Part shown: positions 24,728-36,729 of the stretch, in pieces | Numbering within the stretch: the stretch's first letter is position 1 | Layout: every line of letters begins with the position of its first letter | DNA from: Monosporascus cannonballus | Taxonomy: Eukaryota; Ascomycota; Sordariomycetes; Xylariales | NCBI GenBank assembly: GCA_004154925.1 | Contig: QJNS01000023.1 | Coordinates: 372,001-436,000 of the forward strand | Length of the DNA: 64,000 nucleotides | Reading direction: 5' to 3' | Made by a program: the position numbers and the translations under genes | The notes under the pieces: model-generated | The model's database searches: none | What the model saw: the letters and a program-made list of their open reading frames with translations, nothing else | Told to the model about the DNA's origin: nothing

Positions 24728-25440
24728 TTATTTCGCCTCGTTTTCAAGCATAACCTTTAAAAGTCTTTTTTTATCGTTAACTTTTCCCTCGAGGGTAATA
24801 GATGGTCCAGAATAACAGAAATAAATGTCTTCAAATTCGATAAGATAGAACCCCGTATATTCCTAATTAATCATAACCCTTATTTTTAACTTGGTTAAAT
24901 CCATAATAATGTTATGCGTAAAAAAATTATTATAATAAAAGACAAAATCCTTTAACTTTTTCGGCTTTATTTTCCATTTTTGGCGGGTTGATTTTACCAT
25001 AACGCGATAAGGCGGGATAACTTATATACATAATACATTAATTTATAACTAATAAAACTGGGGCAGTAAAGAAAAACCAGCTGCCTTAATAGCCTAGTAT
25101 TAATTAAATTTACGATACCTAAAGGACCGCCCCATACGGAAGATTTTAATACTTTCAAAATTTCCAAATAACTTTTTAACTTTATCTTTACGACCTTCCG
25201 CTTATTAACGCTAAGTTTGTTTATGGTTATTCCTTTTACGTACTCCATAATAAGGTACGTAGTTCCGTTATTTTTAAAGTAGCCGTATAACTTAGGTACC
25301 GGGATATTCGTTTTTTTAATAATAAATTGTATTACGGCAGTTTCGTTAAAGATTCGTTTTATTCCGAAATGGGGTACGATTAACGTACCTATAAACGGAT
25401 TAATTTGTTATTCCGACGGACGAAAATTGCGCTTAATTTA
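24728..25440 (-). pseudogene. APH-family (aminoglycoside phosphotransferase-like) kinase relic
   Basis: The minus-strand translation follows the fungal APH/choline-kinase-like fold. An N-lobe segment reads IPVPKLYGYF, then YLIMEYVKGITINKLS marks the hinge, then a segment with SSVWGGPLGIV. The catalytic loop is still visible as YNNFFTHNI, which is HND..(T)HN with His changed to Tyr and Asp to Asn. The DWE metal-binding site reads N-stop-E (GAT to AAT, TGG to TAG). It ends at a TAA at 24,728. All damage is C to T or G to A, so this is RIP of a once intact gene. Fungal members of this family act on unknown small substrates and are often multicopy. No function remains. Confidence 0.75.
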
Positions 25441-25444
25441 CGTT

Positions 25445-26505
25445 TAGCCGATCCTGAAATATTTGCGTTCGGTTATAAGGCTTATATATGTTTTTTCGCG
25501 TTTTGCATTAAGTATTTAATTTGTGACCGGTGCTATTATGACGGGTGTAGCTTTATAAATTACGTATAACGGTTGGAAATTAAGAGATATAAGGAAAAGC
25601 CTAAGCTTAGGCTGCCTGGGAAATACGGCAAGGATTATAAATAATTCGTCGAAGCCTAAATCGAGGCGGTTAAGTACGGACTAGTAATTAAGTACGAACT
25701 AGGCGGTTAGCTGGTATAAAATAATGCCGTATCTCTTAGAATTCTTATACGGAATTATTAGGCCATGGCCATGAGCTTATTGGCCCAAGATGCCGGATAG
25801 TAGCGATTAAGATGGCCAATAGCTGTTTACCCCTAGTTAGCGGCAGTAATAATCCTTTTTACGAGGTTTGGAATGTAAACCTGCTTATACGAGAGATTGA
25901 GGAAAATTTAGGCGCTTAAGTGATTAACATTTTGTTCATTTATAATGGCTCCAATAATTACGTGAGAGCGGCAGAGCATTAGGCCCGTTTCAGGACGTAC
26001 GCTTAGTTACCCAGTCCTTATTCTTTTTTTCGATGCGTAATCCAGAATCCAGGCCGTTATTAAACCATGGATAGTTTTCCATATTGGGGGGATTCTGGCT
26101 CTTAGTATTACCTTGGTAATGCGAGATACCGCCATGAAGCATATTCATATGTAGCATTACCATTATCCACACGACATACTAGCCGCCCGGTACCCCGGCA
26201 AGAAACCGTTGCTGCTTTTCAAAACTTTGTTTTTGATCCCTTATCTCCGATATATCGATACGCAGGCTGTGAACTTGGTGCAGTTTACTTATTCCGGGTA
26301 AGAAGGCCATAGTTCTATGCATAAGAATAAGTATGGGTATATTTTATAAATATAACCTAAGATTATGATTATTACAGACATATAGGGGCTTTGCTTACGT
26401 ATTTGGTTTGGTTATAGGTTGTAAGTTAATATCTATTAATATGACGTAAAAAAAAAAGGTAAATAAAAATATGGATAATATTTAACCGCTTTATTTTTAC
26501 GTTAA
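25445..26505. other. Moderately AT-rich stretch, little RIP, no named gene
   Basis: From about 25,490 to 26,330 the sequence keeps CpA and TpG much better than its neighbours. A plus-strand frame is open for about 62 codons near 26,110-26,300 and a minus-strand one at 25,990-26,172; neither is recognisable. This may be lower-copy DNA caught between repeats. Confidence 0.4.
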
Positions 26506-26509
26506 TATA

Positions 26510-26765
26510 ATTTGGGTGGGATAATAAGGCCGATATATTAATTTTATTGGATATAACGTTATGTTCGGCTTTTAGTTTTTTACGTTTTTCGTAATTTTAA
26601 CGCCTATCGCACGTTTTACGAAAAAGGCGGAAAAGCGGTTGGTAATATAAAAGTTTAAATTACTTTTTTAACGTCCTAAATGCATACGTACGTAATGGCG
26701 GTATAAAGAACGCCAGTTTTGATTAGGTTATATTTGGTAAACGTATTTAAATATAATTTTATTTA
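26510..26765. repeat. Repeat R1, copy 2, left part
   Basis: Matches 11,230-11,470 in the same orientation. The match breaks near 26,765, where the segment carrying the BCS1-like relic begins. Confidence 0.65.
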
Positions 26766-27599
26766 TAGCCGGGCAAATACTTTTATGTTATGCTTAAGCG
26801 TATTGGCAAAAAATTTATGTTAATTTACCTTAGAATAAATAAATTATAAAACCTTATTTTTTTGAATAAGATTTTTATTATTATTTTGATATTATGGTTT
26901 TTTAACATCTTAATTTATTATTTTAACGGCCGTTTTATTATTTATATTAATACTTTTATTTATTTTTATTAACCTTAATCCAAAAATAACCGGTACCGAA
27001 ATATTTTTTTTTTAATAATTTGCTCCGGTTTCCTTATATAAGCCATTTTTCGGTTACGAAATATGTTTTCGGCTTATCGCCAAGCAGCTGGATATTTACG
27101 ATAATTAGGCGATTATATTAGCCGTATTTATTATGGGGATAATTTTTATTTAAAAAATTTTTCTTAAGATTTAAAAAGATAAATTATAGATAACGATTTA
27201 TTTTGAAAACGATTATAATAATTATTATAAGGTTTTTAATTACGTTACCTGGGAGAAAAGGGGTAGGTTTTAAATTATGTAAGCGATTATAATTCTAATA
27301 AATACGAAATTCAATAATAAATATGGAACGGAAAAGGACGTTATGGGTAAAAACGGCTATTTTAATTAAGTTAAGTTATTAGCGGCATAATTATTTTCGT
27401 ATTTTTTTTAATACGGTATTTATTTGATCCGGGATAACTAAGTACTTATTTTTTTTATTCAGACGTAAAATTTTAAAAAGTAATAATTCGAGAAAATTAG
27501 CATATGGATTTTGAGAAGTATATATAAAAGGCTAAAAGAATTATATTAAAAAATTCGTATCTAGGCATTTAAGAATTCGGAAAGTACCATAAGAATATG

Positions 27600-28480
27600 G
27601 ATTCCGGAATTAAGAAAGTGGGTGGGATATGTTTGGTAGCCGGGATCCGCGGTGCTTATACGGGACGAAAAGATAATAATTTTTTTAAACGATATTTTAA
27701 ATTATATATTTGGAAATATAAATTAATTTTTGCTTCCGTGTACTTAAGATTTATATGCGAAATTAAATTTTTTATATTATAAGGGTTATTTTTTTTATGG
27801 TTTGTTAAGGAGCGGCAAAATAACTTTGGTATAAATTGCCGCCGGGAAATTTGGTTTAAATATTTATTAAATCGATTTAGGTGGTATTTCGGGTAATATT
27901 ACGGCCTTAATAAGACGTTTTTTTCCGCGTTATGTTTTTTTGCTGGAAGATATTAATAGGACGGATTTTTAAGGTCGGGAAAGAAAATAAGTTAAACTTA
28001 CGGATAATAGTTATATCGATTATAATAAAGGGCCTAACTTAATTTCTATCTTAAATAATCTTAACGGTATTAGGGCTATAACGGGCAATAAGTTAATTAT
28101 TATGATTTGTAATTATTCCGAAATACTTGATAATACCTTTATTTATCCTGGTTATATTAATATTAAATAAGGTTTTTCGTTTATTACCCGTAAGAAAATT
28201 AAGCGATTATTTCATAATTATTATAAACTTCTTAAAAAGGAATTATTAAAATTATTTAAATTGCTAAATAATTTTAAAATAAGAAAAGGATTTTATTTTA
28301 TTATATCTTAAAATAAGTACAAATTAACTTTTGGTAAAAATAAAAAAAAGATGTTAAATAATTTATGCGATATCTTAAATATATTGCTTATTTAGGAAAA
28401 ATTTGACGTTTATGCGTAATAATTTTTTATTACATTTTCCGATAAAGAATTTTTAGTTTTTGTAATTATATTAATATTTG
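27600..28480 (+). pseudogene. BCS1-like AAA ATPase relic
   Basis: A plus-strand frame interrupted by TAA/TAG carries the hallmarks of the fungal BCS1-like AAA family. First is a BCS1-type segment (VLIRDEKIIIFLNDILNYIF), then GYFFYGLLRSGKIT at about 27,784, a Walker A in which GPPGSGKT has decayed through Pro to Leu and Thr to Ile changes. AGKFGLNIY follows, then the Walker B segment YVFLLEDINRTD near 27,940, and the sensor and arginine-finger region LIIMICNYSEILDNTFIYPGYI near 28,100. BCS1 itself is a mitochondrial inner-membrane translocase of complex III assembly; many fungal paralogues have unknown roles. The 61-codon open frame starting at 27,597 is in another frame and is a shadow. The gene is not functional. 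Confidence 0.75.
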
Positions 28481-28579
28481 TTTAATATTTATTTAACCCG
28501 CAAATAATAATTATAAATATGCCGAAATACGTAAAAAAATATAAAACGTTTTAAAAATTAATTAAGTAAAAAATATATA

Positions 28580-28985
28580 AGAATAATAATAAGGAAAAAG
28601 TGGTACGTAATAAAGATAATTAGAGTATGGCTAATAAGAACAAAGATGGGATAATAACAGGATTTATTAATAAAGTATAAATAAAAATAGGATAATAAAC
28701 GGAATTAGGAGGAAAATAACGTTAAATAAACGGTTTTAATAACCGTTTAACGGGTACGGGTATTACGGGAATTAAATACCATAGTTTTAACAGCCAGGGC
28801 TATATTATGTTATTTATTAGCTTTGAATTTTTAAGTTATCCAAAAACCGAATAACGTTTTTACGCTTATTTAATCCAGTTCATATCGCCAACCTGTCCGT
28901 TTAACTTCTTAAAAGGGTATTTCGTTGCCGAAATAAAAAATATCCAATTAAAAATTATTTTCCGGCGGTTAAGCCGTATCGGCGA
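28580..28985. repeat. Repeat R1, copy 2, right part
   Basis: Matches 11,490-11,822 in the same orientation, including a shared segment GGCGGTTAAGCCGTATCGGC at its right end. Together with 26,510-26,765 it brackets about 1.8 kb absent from copy 1. Confidence 0.7.
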
Positions 28986-28989
28986 CCGG

Positions 28990-29745
28990 CTATTATGAAA
29001 TAAATACGGATTAATTAGGCGTTACGGATTAAGGAAAATATTGCGGTAGCATATATATAAATATGTATTTAGCAAATAAAAAGCTAACGCGCCAATTCTG
29101 GGATAAGGTAAGTTATTTTAAATTATTTATCCCGTACGTATTAACATATAGCCGTTAACGGGGAATTATTAAAATATATATTAAAACTAAGGGGTTAACT
29201 TTTGCGGTTAAACTTGGCATTTTGTGTTCGGGCCGATTAAGGCTTGATCGGAAATAGATTTTCCTGACGATTACTATTATAACACTATTTGTCGTATAAT
29301 CATATATTATTGTTGACGATGGAGCCTATTTACTTACGAGACCATTTTTTATGTTATTACTTTTAGTTTTTACGATAATTATCATGAAGGGGTCCCAAGG
29401 CTTATAAGCCCTTTTTTGCAAGGTTGCCTATTGCCTATTTCCTGTTATTATGGCGTCCTATTTTTAATCGTTTGCCTTTATCCTAATATTAATTCATTTT
29501 ATTGTTTTCAAATATCTTTAACTTGGTTCTAAGTTTTCTTTGCCGCGTCGAATTAATCTGGATTTAAGTTAAATAAGTAAATAATTAAGTTTATCCGGTT
29601 TTGTATTTTGCTTTTAACTTTATCGAATATTTGTATTTATATATTCTCTCGTAATAATCTTTTCGTTTTTAAAAAGATATGTCGTTAATTAACGCTTTAA
29701 TAATAATAAGATATATATTATTTATATTATAACGTTTTATGTAAA
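28990..29745. repeat. AT-rich relic, no gene seen
   Basis: RIP-type composition with no open frame or named motif. The stretch near 29,200-29,600 is slightly less mutated. Confidence 0.45.
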
Positions 29746-29749
29746 TCCG

Positions 29750-32700
29750 CAATACGCTTACGATTACCACCTAAAATTTTCGCCCATATAATAATTGAAG
29801 GATTCGGCGTACGAAACCTTTATAATAACCTTAATATTCGCGCGTTTAATATATGCGATTATTTTGCAAAAAAGACATTATATATATATTATTCGTTTTA
29901 TCTTAAGCGGCTAATATTAATTAACTTAGTATTTAAAAATCCGTCTTTTTTTTTTATCCCGTAAACGCAAAAATAAAATATTATCGCCCGAACCTTAACT
30001 ATATTATCGTATACGTAAATTATTAAAATCGATTAATCCAGTTTATATTAAATAAATTTTTAAATAATTACGGGCTAATCGTTATTATTCGAACTTTAAG
30101 TTATTACGATTATAAAAGGATAAAAAAATATTTGTTAATAAAGATTGGCTTATTATTTACCGAATTTTTTGTATTTAATAAAATGCAAAAAATATATTGC
30201 CAAAATAAATTAAAGGTATTAATTATTAGTATTTAAATAGGTATTACGATATTACCGTTTTTCGAAGGATTAGCATTGCCGGTATTTATTTTATACTTAA
30301 AGCCGTTTGTAAATATTAATAGTAATAAATTAAGTTATAAATTTAAAGTGAACGACCCGGATAAAATATACGACGCGATATTACGATAATCCTCCGAAAA
30401 ACTTATACCTATATTGAAAGATAATATAATAAAAAAAACGGTCGGTATTAATAATATTGTTATAAAGCGAACTATTACGGAAACTAATAGCGGCGGTAGT
30501 TTATAACTTACGAACCGAAAACGTATTAAAAATGGCTTACAATTTTTTAATCTTAAAATTAAAAAGCCATAAGCAAAAAAACGGAAAATCTAATTATAGC
30601 TGCTAGCGCAAATCGGACCAAGCAGGCAATGCTTATAATAAAAAACGACCGTATATTTCCGGGACGTTAATTTTCCGAATTACGATATTTTCCATAATAA
30701 GCGTAATTCCACCTCCAATTATAACGACTGCGAATTTAATTTCTAATACGGCAGTATACCTTATCGGGAATATCAGATATAAATAAGTTACTTACTTAAA
30801 CGCGCCGTAAACGTACGTAAGCAATACGTTATTACCTACCGCCTGAAAAAATAAATTACAAATTCCGTTACGCCTTTAAACGACTTATTCGATAATAAGG
30901 TTCTGCCGGCATATAGCAAATCCGATTAAAAATATAATTCGAAAATTTGGAACAAGATTTAGGAAAAAAAAAATAATTATTAACGATAAAGTTTAAAAAA
31001 TTTCGTATTTTAAAAAGTTATTACCATTTTCGACGCGGTAATTCGTAATTACGAAATAAAATAACAAAACGAAAAAAGATTTTTATTGTAATATAAGGAA
31101 TTTTTAATATGGTAAACGTTTTATTAGGGTTTGGTTTATAAAACCGTTTTTAGTTTTATTAAAAAGTTACGAATACTTAATAATTAAATTGCGGTAATAC
31201 GATATAAAATTATAATTAATCCGTGGTCCGCAAAAAACGATTTTATGCATATTACCGCAAACCTGGAACCTTTTATCCGGGATCGATTTAAAATGTAATA
31301 AATATTAAAGTTAGCAAATTAGAATTAGATGCCTAAAAGCGCCGTAACATTATTTCCATAGCGCAAAAAGAAAGCCAGCCCCAGTTTAAAAAGTGTTGTC
31401 GGTACCGACGCCGAGAAAGATTTAATTAGTGGTTCGGATAAAAAGATCTTATTATTTCGGAAATCCCGAGAAATTATTGGCTGTATTTACGTACCCGATA
31501 CGGGCGAAGTTTACGGTATTAAAAGGCCGTCATAAAGTAACGTTTCGTTATAGGAAATTTTAAAACGATACGACGAAATTATGATAATTACGTTATTCGA
31601 TAGCGTAAAAAGTATCCCAAATAATTCGATTTGGCAAAATTTGATTTTGCCGGCGCTAAAACTTAATTCGTTTTTAACATTATTATTACGTAATTCGGAC
31701 CCGATAAAAATAAAAAATGTTTATATCGCAAAATACCTAATATGTTTTTTTGATATATATACGAAACAAAAAATTTTACCCGTACGTTTTTATAACGTTT
31801 TATACGAATCCGATAAAGTACGAATTAAAGGGAACGAAAGTTAATTTTTAAGCTTTATATATCTGTTCCTGTTTTTACGTTATACCTTTGCGTTAGCTTC
31901 GCTTTCGATATATTTTAGCGAACGTAACCAAACCGACGCGTTACTTACTAACACTCCCGGTCCGTTACGGGACCTTATATCCACCGATTTAAATAACCGG
32001 GTAGGCCGTTTATAATATAAGTCCGAAACCAAAAGCCAGGGGCTGCCATATTAACCGGCATCCTGGCCTACTGCGATAATGGAATAACGGCCGGTCGAAC
32101 CAAAAAAAATTATCGATTTATTAACCGACGATAACGCCTTTCCCAATTATGACGCATTCATAAAACCTTATAACGGCGGCTAGGTCAATATTGCCTAAAC
32201 GGGAACGTACGAATTTTTCGGTTATAATATAACTGCCACCGAAATCAAAATTGCAGATTTTAAGTTATTACTTAATTATTATTAGGCCATATATACGTTC
32301 CTTCTCCTTACTAATCTAATACGGGAAAGGGTTGCGGGAGGGTTTTTGGCCGATAATATAGGTTTTGGTAAAATTATCGAATCGCTAGCTATCGTAATCG
32401 TCCGCCGTTACCTATTATAAAACCAAGATTACGTTAAAAATTATTTTTATCGATATTTGCGCGAAAACGACCAAAGTACCGGTACTAAATACCCTAATAA
32501 ATATAAGCATCCCGACGGACTATAATATACGTATAATAAATACGGCTGGGCGTACAAAATCGTCCGGAAACTTTATAATTTTCTTACGGTTATTTTTATG
32601 CCCTTTTATCTTATTAATAATTAGGTAAACTAGGTTAAGGAATATTTAAATTTCGGCGTTATAAGCCTTATTAAAAATATAAAATTTATAATAAATTATA

Positions 32701-34340
32701 ACGTTTGGTATAATACCTAAAATAAGGCGAAAAATAACTAGAAATTTGTCTGCCGAAAAAACCAGGTTAATTTAACGGCGTAAAATAAATATAATTGTTT
32801 TAAGGAATACGATAATAATAACTTTACGTACTATTTCATAAATAAATATATAAAAGGTAAGGGCAGGTTTTATAACGAAATAATAATAAGCTTAGTTATT
32901 ATGGACGAGGCGCATAAATATAAAGATATTTTTTTTCTTATTGCGCCGTTCGTAATTTTCGATAAGATAAGGCGTTACGTATAAGGCCCGGTTTTTTTAT
33001 TTACTATCTCGGGTTCTTTATAAGCGCTTAATCCTAACGTTTGGCGTTAGGCCATAACGCATTTCGATAAGATAGCAGCTAAATAAGAATGGATTTATTT
33101 CTCGTAATACGTACATAATTGGAAAAGTTTTTCTAACGACGAGAATTATATTATTTCGAGGTTCCATAAAATGGATAACGGCAAAACGAAAGCGGAACTT
33201 ATCCTTTAATAAAAACGTCATGGACCGTTAAAACGGAAAATAATATAACAAATTATCGTCTAACGAACGGCCGAAATTTTCGACTATTCCGGTAAACCTA
33301 TTATCGATTTTCTTCCGCCTAATATAAAAGATCGTATTTGTTTTATAACTAATAAAAGTTTTACCTGGAATATATTTAAACGTATTATTATATCCGTTTA
33401 ATTATAAATAAACGATAAATATAAGACAAAATCTTAATAATACTAAAAGAAACGGAAAGATACGGAATTTATTAAGGCCGTTATTAAAATAAAGCTACTT
33501 AAAGGCCATATTAAAATTGATATTAAAAATGCTAAATATTATGGTATTATTTGTTAAACAGTTATTTTCTTAACCTTAATTACTTTTTAATAGGACGTAA
33601 AAATTATAGCCGAATAATTTATAGCACGAAATATTAACGAATTTGCAAATATTATAATTATGCATCTTACGGTATCAAAATACGATAACCTTATCGTTAA
33701 GCCTTTTTTCGCCAGATATCCCTTTTAGAAATATCGTAACAAATTAAAAACCGAATTGCCCAAATATTAAAGATTATATTACCGAATTACGGATATATTT
33801 GGTCGAAACGATAAATATATGGTAATATTCGCATTTTACCCAATTTTATATTACGTTATTATAATATTTTTAATTAAGAATTTCCCGGACATACAAATTA
33901 TATATATATATGCAAATATTCCGTTTAATATTATCCGTAAAAGCAATTATTATTTCCGATATGTTATAGTTAACGAATTTAATAACCGTTACCGCCTTAA
34001 GGTATTAATTACGTTTTACGGCATTAATTCCGTAAGGCTTAACTTTTAGGTAGCAAATTAACTTACGATATTCGAAAAACTTAATAATCCTGCCGATAAA
34101 GCATAAATATCCGTTAGGATATATTAGTATGGCATAAGATATAAATTTAATATTAAGGCTTTGAAAAATGAAAAAAATCTGGCTGAAAAATACCTGATAT
34201 ATAAAAATAATAACTATAAGGCTATAAAAAATAACGTAAACTAATTAATATACGAAAACGCCGGCTATTTACGTAACGACTTTCCTTATTAACCTAACGG
34301 GAAATAATTATTGCTTTATATTTATTTTATATTAAAAAAA
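29750..34340 (+). pseudogene. SNF2-family helicase/translocase relic
   Basis: A very long plus-strand gene can be traced through TAA/TAG interruptions. Helicase motif I reads LADNIGFGKIIESLAIV at about 32,348-32,400; the expected GKT is now GKI, a C-to-T change. Motif II is intact as VIMDEAHKYKD at 32,895. The motif III region follows as FTISGSL. In the C-terminal lobe, VLITFYGINSVRLNF near 33,990 and NPADKA.ISVRIY.YGI near 34,090-34,130 correspond to the SNF2 motif V/VI region with its arginine finger, two positions now being stops. The N-terminal about 550 codons are Lys-rich and I cannot assign them. About 1,500 codons would be long for the family. The known role of the family is ATP-driven remodelling of chromatin or DNA-protein complexes. 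The start is uncertain. Confidence 0.7.
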
Positions 34341-34344
34341 TATA

Positions 34345-35390
34345 ACGACATTATTTAATATATATATTTAAGATTATATGGGCGCTTTCTGATATAAAAG
34401 GAACGTTATTTTATTATTTTAATTAAAAAAAATATTAGTTTATTATGTGATTTTGAAACCATAATATTACGACTAAAAGTTTTAATTCCGATAAAATTTA
34501 ATAAATATATATTTAATTAAATTATTTAATATATAATATACCTGTTACCGATATGGCCGAGGATTTTATTTTTGCTTGGTTTTTTGTTCAATAATTATAC
34601 CCATTAAAATATTGCCAAAGCTTACGTAAAAAAAAAGGTAAAGGGATACGGGGGAAAATAACGTTTTAAACGAATAACGATAAATACCGTTTACGATATG
34701 GCCAAAAGCTTTTCGAATAATAATAATATTTATTTGCAAAATTATTATTCCCCAAAAAATTTATATAAATTAATTTAAGTTTTGTAAAAAATATGGGCTT
34801 ATTTGAAAATATAATGCCATTATCTAATATTATGCCTGCTTTTATATGTACTTATCGTTTATTTGTCGCCCAGGTCCGTATTAAAAACGCGCCGACATAG
34901 CCAATTACGGCAATTACAGGAATAATGGGGTTAATTAAGGCGTTTCGATATCGTATCGCTTTAGGAAATAGGTTTTTCCTAAGATTTAAAAAGTTATTAT
35001 TTATCGCAATAAATATTAACCGGTTATTATTATTTGTTAAGCAAAATAGCTAATTAAATAATACCGGGCAGGAAAAAAATATTTTAAGCATTTTATTTAC
35101 AGATCCGGGCGGCCAAAAAAAAAGAACAAAAAATAATAATATTTTGGTTTTTACCTATTAGCCAAATTGGTACGAATATTATACGGCGCATAACCCTTGA
35201 TTAAATTAAGTTCTAAAATAAAAATATATCCTTTTTTTATTTAAATCGATTAAAAGCTATATTAAATCTTAAGGTATTTAATAAGTAATAATTTTTATAT
35301 TTATTAAAACATATTTTTCGAAAAAATAACAAAAATTTCCATATAATAATTTTAATTACTTATTATAATAAGGAAAAAATAAAACGGCAA
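34345..35390. repeat. AT-rich relic, no gene seen
   Basis: Heavily RIP-mutated. No frame, terminal repeat or domain could be recognised. Confidence 0.45.
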
Positions 35391-35399
35391 ACATATTAA

Positions 35400-36010
35400 T
35401 ATCGTATTAATTTATCCTAATATTTAATATGGTAATTTTCCGGATAAAACTTATTACCCCTTAAGTCTATTATTTCCCTTACGGCAAAACCATTACGCCT
35501 TTAAATTATCGGAAACGTTTCGAAAAAAATTTAATATCTAGGCCTTTTTAATTAATCCTAATAAAACGTTATTTTTGGCTATATTTCTCCATCTTTTTAA
35601 ATTACGTTATAAAATCTTTAATAACGGTAATCGCTTGCCGCTATAAGGTTTCCATAATTTTAAGTCGAATAATAAACGATTAGATTTAAAATAGCAATAA
35701 TTAAATAAAAACGTAAATAAATAAGTCGAAATTAAGGTAAGGCGGGATGCTTAGGAAACCGGCTTCGTAAAATACGGAGTTAGCAACTGGAATCGACGAT
35801 ATCTGCCTTATATATGGCGTTAGGCCTGATAGTTCCAAGTTTAAGGAATTAAGATAATAAGAAGTAAAAGTTAATATGGCTTCTTAAAAAAGCTGGGTAG
35901 TAAATTTTTGCGAAAAAAGGAAAATGTTAAGATCATTAGGCCCAGCCTGCGAAAACCCCGCATTCTTTAATTCGTAACGCAAAAAGTCCGTAACGTTCTC
36001 TGCCGGAAAT
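35400..36010 (-). pseudogene. Unidentified minus-strand coding relic
   Basis: On the minus strand a single frame reads well with few TAA/TAG: FPAENVTDFLRYELKNAGF near 36,000, SGLTPYIRQISSIPVANSVF near 35,800, then KDFITQFKKMEKYSQK-like residues once a TAA is read through. The composition is that of a real globular protein. I do not know the family. Confidence 0.4.
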
Positions 36011-36014
36011 TAAT

Positions 36015-36687
36015 TAATCGGTTAATTCGACATTATAATAAACGGTACGTAATAATGCGTATTTATAAGATAGCATTATTTTTAAAAAAGCCAGTAATAA
36101 CGAGATCCGTTATTCCGGTAAATTTAACTAAATATATAAGCCCGTATACTATTTATGGGTACGTTAATATATCCATTATATCGGGCCACGTAAATAATTA
36201 TTATATAAAAAAAACTTATTTTAATTAGCCCTTTTAAAAGCCGCCGAAGCAAACGGCTATAAAGGTCCCGTACGAAAAGACGTGATACGATAGATTTAGT
36301 TAATTACCGTCCTAATGGCAATCTTTTTTTATTAGTATATTATGTACGTACGCTTAAGCAAATTACCTAACAAATAAAAATAGCTTTTCGCTTTAATGCG
36401 GTCTTAAATAATTAGGCTTTGGGCTATCTTTAAAATAAAAACTGGTAAGCAGATTTTAATAAGCAAAACCGTTATATGAACAAGCTACCACTTTGCGTCA
36501 CTTTCCCGGTTTAAATGGTCAGAAAATTTATCAAATATTTTTGTATCGGTAACCGGAATACCGAATCGATCTTTACCGGCAATACTTAGCCATTGCAATA
36601 AAATCCCGTTTCTTATTTACCAGATATAAATACTTTCGGTTCGCGGGGAAATTTAGATATTCTCTTATTGCCATAAATAACGGATTT
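36015..36687. repeat. AT-rich relic, no gene seen
   Basis: RIP-type composition with some better-preserved CpA near 36,230-36,300. Nothing recognisable. Confidence 0.4.
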
Positions 36688-36725
36688 GGGGGGGGGGGGG
36701 GACCGGTNNNNNNNNNNCCCCCCCC
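36688..36725. other. Assembly gap flanked by homopolymers
   Basis: Fourteen G, then ACCGGT, ten N (36,708-36,717) and eight C. The run of N is a scaffold gap of arbitrary length, and the G and C runs beside it are likely low-quality consensus. Continuity across this point, and hence the spacing of features on either side, is not assured. Confidence 0.9.
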
Positions 36726-36729
36726 ACCG

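Noticed and set aside
27597..27782. 61-codon open frame at the BCS1 locus
   Set aside because: It is in a different frame from the BCS1-like Walker motifs, which continue upstream in frame 1.
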